This document shows positions 14,330-20,575 of a DNA stretch of 20,575 nucleotides, one piece after another. A program made the translations under genes and the position numbers. Below the pieces are notes generated by a model that did not search any database, had not been told where the DNA came from, and was given only the letters and a program-made list of their open reading frames with translations. How positions within the stretch are numbered: the first letter of the stretch is position 1; every line of letters starts with the position of its first letter. The DNA comes from DASTGO01 sp035719045 (GTDB taxonomy: Bacteria > Actinomycetota > Actinomycetes > Actinomycetales > Kineosporiaceae), in the NCBI GenBank assembly GCA_035719045.1, contig DASTGO010000367.1, forward strand, positions 1 to 20,575, written 5' to 3'.

Positions 14330-17300
14330 CTAGTCCCGTTGTCGTGCCACGCGCTTGCCACCCGGACCAGGCTGGTGTCCCTCGTCCCGTGAGCGCCTAC
14401 GTCGTCCGCCCCAGGTCGTTCCCGGCGGGATGCCCCCGGTGGTGGTGCGATCCGGTGGGAGTGAGGCTTCTGGAGGGTTCGTTCCGGCGGGCGACTGTCC
14501 GGGGGCCGTGGCGGGTGCGGGGGCCGTGGCGGGTGCGGGGGCCGCTGACGGGGGCTGGTTGTGGGGCACCAGTCGCCGCAGCCACGTCGGGTCAGGTCTC
14601 TCCTGGGCGAGGTCTGGCTCCTGTGCGGGGTTCGGCTCCGATCGACCCGGTGAATCCACGGGGGGCTGTGTCAGCGGCAGGTCCGGAAGGTCGGCAGGGT
14701 CCTGCCAGTCGTCGTGCTCCAGCCAGGTGTCGCTGTCCAGCAGGTCGGCGAGTTCGGGCCAGTCAGCCAGATCGGGCCAGTCGTTCGGGTCGTCGGGCAG
14801 CAGCCCGGGATCGGCCGTCCCGGACGGTTGGCCGGATGGTCCGCCGGCACCTGGGCGGGCCGGGACAGGCGCCGGGCTGCTGCCGGCGAGCAGCCGGTCG
14901 TGCAGGTGGGCCCACACCTGCCGATCGGCGGCGTCGACCCCGGACACGAAGTCGGTGAGCAGCCGCTGCCAGGATGCCCGCCACGGCCCGTCCTCGCTGT
15001 TGAAGTGGCGGTAGCGGGACATGGTTTCCGCCGCCTTCTGGTGCAGGACTTCCACCAACGTGACCAGCGCCCCGTCCGCCCCGTCCGTCTCCCGCACGGC
15101 GGTCAAGGTCTGGCCGATGAACGCCCGCACCACCCCTGCGGTCAGTGTGCGATCGACCTCGGAGTACCGGGCAGGGACCCCCTGGACGCCTGGGGCCTGG
15201 GCGGTCACCGCCACCGCTACCTGCCGGGCGACCCCCGGCAAGTCCCCCGGGTCAGCGGTGTCCGCCTCGACCGACCGCCACAATGCGCCCACCACCCGCC
15301 GGCCCAGCGTGTCCCGCAGACCCGTCAGCTTCAGGGAGTCCTGCCTGCCCGGCTGCGGCGGCCGCAACGCAGCCAGCGCCAGCACTGACGGGAACATCCC
15401 CCGCAGCTCAGGACGTTCCTGCCACTCCGGCCACGGGACCACACCCTCGTCGAGCCTTTTCTTGAGGACCAACCGTGCGCTGCCTTGCTCCCAGCCTTTC
15501 CGAGGCAGGTCCCTCTGGAGGATCCACCAGGCTCGGAGCTTTTCCTGCTCGACCTGCGACAGTTGCCCGCCGACGTCGGCGGGTGCCTCCCCGAACTGGG
15601 CGTTTCCCTGCGCGACCGGAACCGGCACACCGCCCGCGTCGCCGAGCAGCCGCTGCCGCAGGTGCCACCACACCTGCCGATCGACGGACGCCTCCACCTC
15701 GGAGACGAAGTCGCCCAGCAGGGTCTGCCAGCAGGCCCGCTGCGGCCCCTCCTCGCTCCGGGAATGGCGGAGGCTAGCCATCGTGCGCGCCGTCTTCTGG
15801 TGCAGGTCCGTCACCGTCCCGACCACCGTCGCGTCCACCCCGGGCGCCTCCTGCACGGCGGTCAGGGTCTGGTCGATGAACGCCCGCGCCACCCCCGCGG
15901 TCAGCGTCCGATCGACTCCGGAGTACCGGTCCGGGTCGCCGGGGATGTCCGGGGCCTGCCTGGCCACCGCCGCTGCCACCTGCCGTGCGACCCCCGCGAC
16001 ATTCCCCGGGTCAGCGGTGTCCGCCTCAACCGCCTGCCACAACGCCCCCACCACTCGCCGGCCCAGCGCGTCCCGGGCATCCTGAAGTGCCTGGGAGTCC
16101 TGCTTGTTCGGGTGCGGCCCCCGCAGCACCGCCAGCACCGGCACCGACGGGAACGCCTCCCGCAGTTCTCGTCGCACCTCCCACGCGGGCCACCCCATCG
16201 GGTCACCCCGGGCGAACAAGATCTTCAGACGGCCCTGGACGACGTGATGTTCACCCCTGTCGGGCAAGGCTTCCCGGAGGACCCGCAGCGCCTTCGCCAA
16301 GTTCGGCCCGGCAGCAGTTCGCTTGGTGGGAGTGCGTCTGGCGGCAGTTCGCTTGGTGGGAGTGCGTCTGGCGGCAGTTCGCCGGGCGCCGGCGCTCGAA
16401 CCGGACCCGTCACCGCTGACCACCGGCGGTACCTGGACGTGTTGCTGTGGGAGCGAAGGGACCGCCACCGGCGTCCCCGCAGCTTCAGCAGACGCCAGCC
16501 AGTCGTCACGCTCCAGCAGGTCGGCCAGATCCGCCCAGTCAGCCAGATCCGCCCAGTCGTTCGGGTCGTCGGGCACCAGCCCGGGATCAGCCGGCCCGGA
16601 CGGTTCGCCGGCACCGGGCAGGGCAGGGACCGGCGCAGTGCTCGCGCCGACGCGCAGCCGGTCACGCAGTTGTGCCCACACCTGCCGGTCGACGGCGTCG
16701 ACCCCGGAGACGAACTCGCCCAGCAGCCTCTGCCAGCAGGTCCGCTGCAGCCCCTTCTTGCTGTTGCCCCGGTGGAGGCTGTCCATGGTTTTCACCGCCT
16801 TCTGGTGCAGGCCCTCCACCGACCCGAGCAGCGCCCCATCCACCCCGGGCGCCTCCCGTACGGCGGTCAGGGTCTGGTCGATGAACGCCCGCGCCACCCT
16901 CGCAGTCAGCCTGCGGTCGACTCCGGAATACCGGTCGGGGGCACCAGGGACGCCCGGGGCCTGGGCGGTCACCGTCGACGCCAGTTGCCGCCCGACTCCC
17001 GCGACATCCCCCCGGGCAGCGGCATCTGCCTCGACCGACAGCCACAGCGCCGCCACCACCTGCCGGCCATACCTGTCCCGTGCCGCCACCAGTTCCTGGG
17101 ATTCCGGTCCGCCCTGCTGCCGCCACGGCAACGCCCCCAGCGCCAGCACCGACCGGAACGTCCCCCGCAATTCCGGACGCTCCTGCCACCCCGGCCACGG
17201 GTGGAGATCACCCTGGTCGAGCCATTGCTCGAGGACGTTCTGTGCTCTGTTGAGGACTCCCTGTGCTTTGTTCTGTCGCGGACCCGCTCGAGGCAGGTCC

Positions 17301-20300
17301 CTCCGGAGGGTCCACCGGGCCAGGAGCCCTTCCTGCTCGACTCTCGACGCTTGCCCGCCTACGTCGGTGGGCGCTCCGCCGAACTGGGCGTTCCCCCGGA
17401 CGACTGGGGTCGGCGCAGTGCTCGCGTCGGCGGACAGGTGGTCGCGCAGATGTGTCCACACCTGCCGATCGGCGGCGTCGACCCCGGAGACGAACTCGCC
17501 CAACAGCGTCTGCCAGCAGGCCCGCTGTGGCCCCTCCTTGCTCCCGGAATGGCGGAGGTCAGCCATGGTTTGCGCCGTCTTCTGGTGCAGGTCCGTCACC
17601 GTCCCGACCATCGTCGCGTCCACCCCGGCCGCTTCCCGCACAGCGGTCAGGGTCTGGTCGATGAACGCCCGCGCCACCGCCGTGGTCAGCCTGCGGTCGA
17701 CTCCGGAGTACCGGTCAGGGTCGTCCTCGACACGTGGGGCCTGTTCGGTCACCGCCGCCGCCACCTGTCGTGCGACCCCTGCGACATCCCCCGGATCAGC
17801 GGCTTCCGCCTCCACTGTCCGCCACAGCGCCCCCACCGCCTGCCGGCCCAGCGTGCTCCGGGCATGCACCAACTTCTGGGAGTCCTGCTTGTTCGGATCC
17901 GGCCACTGCAGCGCGGCCAGTACCAGCACCGAGGGGAACGTCCTCGCCAGTTCCGGGTGCGCCCTCCACGCGGGCCATCCCACCGGCTCACCCCGATCGA
18001 ACAGGCGCCGGAGGCCCCTGCGGACGGTCCGGACCGGGCCCTTGCCGAAGGAAGCTTCCCTGATCACCTTCAGTGCCTCGGCATACCCCGGCCTGGTAAG
18101 ACCCGCGCCCTTGACCTGGCTGGTTGCCCGGCCGGCGGCAACTGCTGGCGGCCGAGCCCTGCCGGTTCGCTCAGCAGCGACCCTCGGCCCGGGCGCGGCC
18201 CGCTTGACCGCGGCCCGCTTGACCGCGGTCCGCTTGACACGGCGCCGTCGGGACGGCTCCGGGAGCGGGGAGGACAACTGGTCGCGCAGTCGGGTCCAGA
18301 CGTCCTGGCCGGTGGCGTCGATGTGCCGGTTCACGTCGGCCACGAAGCGTGCCAACATGCTCTCCCATGCCAGACGCCGATCATGGTCGAAGACCTTGCC
18401 GCGGCGGTAGGAGAGGATCGTCGTCTGCGCGGTCTGGTGGGTGTCCTGGACCGTGCCGCCCTCGGAGCCCGCCGCGGCCAGAGTCTGGTCGATGAAGGCC
18501 AACGCCAGCTCCGTGGTCAACACCACCCCCTCACCGAGGTAGAGGCCGTACTTCCCCGGTGCGCTGGGGGCCTGGGCGGTCACGGCGGCGGCGACGCGCG
18601 CGGCGATCTGAGCTGGCTGCGGCATCGCCGGGCCGCGGCCGGCCCCTGTGTCTGCCGGCAACTGCGCCGTGGTCTGTGCTTCGATGTGGCGCCACAGCCT
18701 GCCGATCAAGGCATGCCCCAGCGACTGCCGCCACTCCACGTAGCCCTGGACGCCAGGGGTCTGCGGTTTCCTCCACGGCATTGCGGCCAGGGCCAGGACC
18801 GTGGGGAACAGCTCCGCCAGCTCAGGGTCGTCCTGCCAGGTGGGCCAGGACCGCCAGCCCGGCGACCTCAACCACTGCTCGACCTTGGCTGGGGCTTTGT
18901 ATCGCTGCCGAAAGGTCAGTCGTGGGTCGTGCAGGAGTCTGGAGACCGCTAGGAGATCGGCCTCCAGGTCTCCCGCTCGCACACCGTCTGCTGCCGCGGC
19001 CTCCGTACCCGGCCCAGTCTGCGGGCTGCGGGCCGGAGCGCTGTCCGCCATCGCCTGCCACCACGTGCCGTCCGTCTCCGCGGCGCTGCCGGGGAGACGG
19101 GCTCGGGTGGCGCCGGCCGTAGTAGGCGCGGGCGCATCCGGCATCGGCGTATCAAGGTCGTCCAGCAGGCCCAGGAGGAACCGGAGGTCGGCGCTGGTGA
19201 GACCGCCGGGGCTGGCGGGCGACGGTGCGAGGTGGCCCGGGACTGCGGACCAGCTCGGACCGCTCGGCCCGGGGTGGGCCGGTCCGAGGCTGCCCGTGTT
19301 GGTGGACCGGCTCTGTCCGGTGTCGCCCTGGCTGGTGCTGCCCGGCCTGGTGGGGGGTGTTGCCGGTAGGTCTTCGTGGAGTGGTTCCTTGCCTGGTCGT
19401 CGCGTCGCGACGGGGGTTGGTTGCTGGGTGGGCTGCGGCGTCTGGTCCGGGGCTGGCTGGCGGGTGGGGGCGGTGTGGCGAGTGGGGGCGGTGGTGCCGG
19501 CGGGTGGGCGTGTGCTGCCGGAGGTTGTGGGGCTGCTGGAGGAGGTTGTGGGGCTGTGGGGTTGTGGGGGTCTGGCGCCGGTGGCGGGGCGTCGGAACCA
19601 GGTGTGGGTGGGCAGGAGGTCGGCGACGTCGGCGTGGAAGGTACGGGTGAGGGTGGCGTAGTGGTTGTTGAGGATGGTCAGGCCCGTCTGCCGGACGGTC
19701 GGAGGCTGGGTGGTCAGGTCACGCAGTCGGGTGGCCAGCCGGTGCCAGGTGGACTCTCCGAACGGTCCCCAGGTGGCTTGGATCAGGGAGTGCAGTCGGA
19801 GGTTGTGGCCGGCCCCCAGGTTGAGGCCGTCGACGGTCTGACCGGCGGCGTGCAGGGCGACTCGCCGCCACCGGTCGAGCGTGGCCGGCGGGTCGAGCGG
19901 GGCCGGCGGGCGGGTCGGGGAGGGGGCTGTCACGTTGCTGGTGGGGGGTTCGGTGGTGGCGAGGGCGCGGGTGACCTGTTCCAGGGCTGCGGCCAGGCCC
20001 TCGGTCAGGAGCAGCAGGCGTGGTCGGTCCTGCTTGCGGCTGAGGGTGCTTTCCAGCCGTTCCTTGTGGTCCAGGCGGGCGTGTCCCAGGTCGAGCAGGT
20101 CCGTCACTGTGGGCTGCTGCCGCGGCGGGAGAGGCAGGGGGAGGGGTGATGGGGAACCGTACTGGTCGGTCCCGGTCGGTGTCGGCCGGGTTCCGTCGAT
20201 GCTTGTCGGTTCCGGACCCTGCCCGTCGACCCCGATCGGGCCGGGGATGGTGATGTGGGTGTCGGGGACGCCGTTGCCCCAGCCGAGCATGCCTGTGTAG

Positions 20301-20575
20301 TAGCGGTGTCCGCCCTTGCGTCCGCCCATCCCGGCTAGCCCGGAGATGCCTTCGTCGATGGCGCCGGCGGTGGTGGAGAACGTGTCGGGGTTCCAGCCCT
20401 GGTGTTGTGCCGCCCCCGACGCCCCGTCGGTGAGCCACTCGTGGACACCGCCGCGGATGGTTTCGCCGGCCCAGTGTCCGGCCTCGTGTCCGGCGTTCTT
20501 GCCCAGGATCCCGCCCAGGGCGTGCCCGAGTGCCTTGGTCGGGTAGTGGCCCAGGCCCTGCATGATCGGGCCGAG
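14330..20575 (-). CDS. Giant multi-repeat protein, C-terminal 2081 residues (start beyond window)
   Basis: The frame is open through the window edge; the ATG at 20563 is probably internal. Numbering from it, residues 1-80 are Gly/His/Ala-rich and amphipathic (GHALGGILGKNAGHEAGHWA, then HEWLTDG). This resembles, from memory, a segment following WXG100-like domains in giant actinobacterial polymorphic-toxin-like proteins. A helical block spans about 150-330. A Pro/Thr/Ser-rich linker follows to about 530. Five homologous domains then occupy roughly 573-763, 863-1044, 1123-1304, 1458-1640 and 1711-1892. The tail is acidic Trp/Asp-rich, then Pro/Thr-rich, ending in a basic GGRRRRSRDEGHQPGPGGKR. 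I recognise no catalytic domain. The absence of frameshifts over 6.2 kb and sustained repeat conservation show a real gene. A secreted or surface structural or effector protein is possible, but location cannot be judged without its N-terminus. No partner or immunity gene is visible downstream. Confidence 0.9.
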   Translation of the reverse strand, partial: LGPIMQGLGHYPTKALGHALGGILGKNAGHEAGHWAGETIRGGVHEWLTDGASGAAQHQGWNPDTFSTTAGAIDEGISGLAGMGGRKGGHRYYTGMLGWGNGVPDTHITIPGPIGVDGQGPEPTSIDGTRPTPTGTDQYGSPSPLPLPLPPRQQPTVTDLLDLGHARLDHKERLESTLSRKQDRPRLLLLTEGLAAALEQVTRALATTEPPTSNVTAPSPTRPPAPLDPPATLDRWRRVALHAAGQTVDGLNLGAGHNLRLHSLIQATWGPFGESTWHRLATRLRDLTTQPPTVRQTGLTILNNHYATLTRTFHADVADLLPTHTWFRRPATGARPPQPHSPTTSSSSPTTSGSTRPPAGTTAPTRHTAPTRQPAPDQTPQPTQQPTPVATRRPGKEPLHEDLPATPPTRPGSTSQGDTGQSRSTNTGSLGPAHPGPSGPSWSAVPGHLAPSPASPGGLTSADLRFLLGLLDDLDTPMPDAPAPTTAGATRARLPGSAAETDGTWWQAMADSAPARSPQTGPGTEAAAADGVRAGDLEADLLAVSRLLHDPRLTFRQRYKAPAKVEQWLRSPGWRSWPTWQDDPELAELFPTVLALAAMPWRKPQTPGVQGYVEWRQSLGHALIGRLWRHIEAQTTAQLPADTGAGRGPAMPQPAQIAARVAAAVTAQAPSAPGKYGLYLGEGVVLTTELALAFIDQTLAAAGSEGGTVQDTHQTAQTTILSYRRGKVFDHDRRLAWESMLARFVADVNRHIDATGQDVWTRLRDQLSSPLPEPSRRRRVKRTAVKRAAVKRAAPGPRVAAERTGRARPPAVAAGRATSQVKGAGLTRPGYAEALKVIREASFGKGPVRTVRRGLRRLFDRGEPVGWPAWRAHPELARTFPSVLVLAALQWPDPNKQDSQKLVHARSTLGRQAVGALWRTVEAEAADPGDVAGVARQVAAAVTEQAPRVEDDPDRYSGVDRRLTTAVARAFIDQTLTAVREAAGVDATMVGTVTDLHQKTAQTMADLRHSGSKEGPQRACWQTLLGEFVSGVDAADRQVWTHLRDHLSADASTAPTPVVRGNAQFGGAPTDVGGQASRVEQEGLLARWTLRRDLPRAGPRQNKAQGVLNRAQNVLEQWLDQGDLHPWPGWQERPELRGTFRSVLALGALPWRQQGGPESQELVAARDRYGRQVVAALWLSVEADAAARGDVAGVGRQLASTVTAQAPGVPGAPDRYSGVDRRLTARVARAFIDQTLTAVREAPGVDGALLGSVEGLHQKAVKTMDSLHRGNSKKGLQRTCWQRLLGEFVSGVDAVDRQVWAQLRDRLRVGASTAPVPALPGAGEPSGPADPGLVPDDPNDWADLADWADLADLLERDDWLASAEAAGTPVAVPSLPQQHVQVPPVVSGDGSGSSAGARRTAARRTPTKRTAARRTPTKRTAAGPNLAKALRVLREALPDRGEHHVVQGRLKILFARGDPMGWPAWEVRRELREAFPSVPVLAVLRGPHPNKQDSQALQDARDALGRRVVGALWQAVEADTADPGNVAGVARQVAAAVARQAPDIPGDPDRYSGVDRTLTAGVARAFIDQTLTAVQEAPGVDATVVGTVTDLHQKTARTMASLRHSRSEEGPQRACWQTLLGDFVSEVEASVDRQVWWHLRQRLLGDAGGVPVPVAQGNAQFGEAPADVGGQLSQVEQEKLRAWWILQRDLPRKGWEQGSARLVLKKRLDEGVVPWPEWQERPELRGMFPSVLALAALRPPQPGRQDSLKLTGLRDTLGRRVVGALWRSVEADTADPGDLPGVARQVAVAVTAQAPGVQGVPARYSEVDRTLTAGVVRAFIGQTLTAVRETDGADGALVTLVEVLHQKAAETMSRYRHFNSEDGPWRASWQRLLTDFVSGVDAADRQVWAHLHDRLLAGSSPAPVPARPGAGGPSGQPSGTADPGLLPDDPNDWPDLADWPELADLLDSDTWLEHDDWQDPADLPDLPLTQPPVDSPGRSEPNPAQEPDLAQERPDPTWLRRLVPHNQPPSAAPAPATAPAPATAPGQSPAGTNPPEASLPPDRTTTGGIPPGTTWGGRRRRSRDEGHQPGPGGKRVARQRD
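14506..14541. repeat. 18-bp exact tandem repeat in the giant gene's C-terminal tail
   Basis: The unit CCGTGGCGGGTGCGGGGG occurs at 14506-14523 and 14524-14541. It encodes APATAP repeats in a Pro/Ala/Thr-rich, probably disordered tail. Confidence 0.95.
14888..15433 (-). repeat. Giant protein repeat domain 5 (type B)
   Basis: Runs from PWPEWQERPELRGMF to VWAHLHDRL, 182 residues. It pairs with domain 3, including the flanking PGAGGPSG and the acidic linker DDPNDWPDLADWPELADLL. It is somewhat more diverged (AFIGQTL, EVLHQKAAETM). The spacing from domain 3 to 5 is 1764 bp and from domain 2 to 4 is 1785 bp, so the unit duplicated was a doublet. Confidence 0.9.
15644..16192 (-). repeat. Giant protein repeat domain 4 (type A)
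   Basis: Runs from GWPAWEVRREL to VWWHLRQRL, 183 residues. It is very like domain 2 over VARQVAAAV, DPDRYSGVDR, AFIDQTLTAV, TVTDLHQKTA and GPQRACWQTLLG. The following linker NAQFGEAPADVGGQLSQVEQ repeats that after domain 2. Confidence 0.9.
16314..16380. repeat. 30-bp exact tandem repeat inside the giant gene
   Basis: Bases 16321-16350 and 16351-16380 are identical, with the last 7 bases of the unit also present just upstream. In the minus-strand frame it encodes RRTPTKRTAA twice, a basic linker between domains 3 and 4. It is in-frame, so copy number can vary without breaking the gene. Confidence 0.95.
16524..16559. repeat. 18-bp tandem repeat encoding the acidic Trp/Asp linker
   Basis: The unit GCCAGATCCGCCCAGTCA at 16524-16541 is repeated at 16542-16559 with only the last base changed. 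On the minus strand it encodes DWADLA repeats downstream of domain 3. Confidence 0.9.
16654..17197 (-). repeat. Giant protein repeat domain 3 (type B)
   Basis: Runs from PWPGWQERPELRGTF to VWAQLRDRL, 181 residues. It shares the core motifs with domain 2 but starts with PxWQERPELRG as domain 5 does. It is followed by PGAGEPSG and an acidic linker (DDPNDWADLADWADLADLL), then by a basic RRTPTKRTAA repeat. Confidence 0.9.
17434..17977 (-). repeat. Giant protein repeat domain 2 (type A)
   Basis: Runs from GWPAWRAHPEL to VWTHLRDHL, 181 residues. Core motifs are FPSVLVLAAL, LGRQAVGALW, VARQVAAAVTEQAP, RYSGVDRRLT, AFIDQTLTAV, LHQKTAQTM, ACWQTLLGEFVSGVDAADRQ. It is closest to domain 4 and is followed by a linker with NAQFGGAPTDVGGQ, also found after domain 4. 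Confidence 0.9.
18195..18238. repeat. 15-bp tandem repeats inside the giant gene
   Basis: The unit GCGGCCCGCTTGACC occurs at 18195-18209 and 18210-18224, with a near-complete one-mismatch copy at 18225-18238. It encodes the basic linker KRTAVKRAAVKRAA between domains 1 and 2. Confidence 0.9.
18275..18848 (-). repeat. Giant protein repeat domain 1 (divergent copy)
   Basis: It spans from SWPTWQDDPELAELFP to VWTRLRDQL, about 190 residues. It shares FPTVLALAAM, VAAAVTAQAP, AFIDQTL and DTHQTAQTT with the other copies but has an insertion after LWRHIEAQ and lacks the DPDRYSGVDR segment. It is followed by a basic linker of KRTAVKRAA repeats. As the most divergent copy it may be the oldest. Confidence 0.85.

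Noticed and set aside
15485..18952. A 1155-codon open frame on the plus strand opposite the giant gene
   Set aside because: It exactly mirrors the repeats of the minus-strand gene, its translation is Arg/Gly/His/Pro-rich without hydrophobic cores, and in GC-rich DNA the antisense frame stays open by codon bias.
20483..20515. HEAGH as a zinc-metalloprotease HExxH motif in the giant protein
   Set aside because: It fits the HExxH pattern but sits in a Gly/His/Ala repeating stretch with no flanking helix or third-ligand context, so chance is the simpler explanation.

Overview
The window is very GC-rich DNA with dense, GC-ending codons and frequent GTG starts. Its gene content (MMPL exporter, lipoprotein L,D-transpeptidase, LCP ligase, MptB-like mannosyltransferase, a giant repeat protein) points to a high-GC Gram-positive actinobacterium. 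Streptomyces or a close relative is my best guess, by inference only; there is no rRNA or other taxonomic marker. I see no tRNA, rRNA, CRISPR array, transposase or integrase.

Layout. (1) 2-1213 (+) is the 3' part of a putative membrane-anchored esterase; its start lies before the window. It converges on a minus-strand cell-envelope group, with a strong stem-loop between them (about 1216-1265). (2) The minus-strand group, in transcription order, is an LCP-family wall-polymer ligase (7358-5493), a lipoprotein L,D-transpeptidase (5219-3957) and an MMPL/RND exporter (3783-1282). The gaps are 273 and 173 bp, so these may be separate transcripts that share an envelope theme. (3) 7359-8319 holds no convincing gene. 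It contains a near-palindrome resembling a DtxR/IdeR/DmdR iron box. (4) 8320-14131 (+) is a compact run: a PAP2_3-type phosphatase/phosphotransferase, a 590-aa polytopic membrane protein overlapping it by 4 nt, an MptB-like polyprenol-phosphomannose-dependent mannosyltransferase, a zinc polyol-type dehydrogenase, and a small FMN split-barrel protein. The first three look like machinery for building a lipid-linked or envelope glycan. A 13-bp tandem array sits between the last two genes. (5) 14330-20575 (-) is the C-terminal 2081 residues of a giant protein whose start lies beyond the window.

The giant protein is the most unusual object here. It carries five copies of a roughly 180-residue all-helical-looking domain that I do not recognise. 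Copies 2-3 and 4-5 form a duplicated doublet. The copies are joined by linkers of contrasting chemistry: acidic Trp/Asp-rich, basic Lys/Arg-Thr-Ala repeats, and Pro/Thr-rich. The visible N-terminal part has a Gly/His/Ala-rich segment like those I recall from giant actinobacterial polymorphic-toxin-like proteins, but no toxin or catalytic domain is identifiable in what can be read.

The sequence also shows several short tandem duplications. One 21-bp duplication gives the LCP gene two identical ribosome-binding-site/ATG starts, 21 bp apart and in frame.
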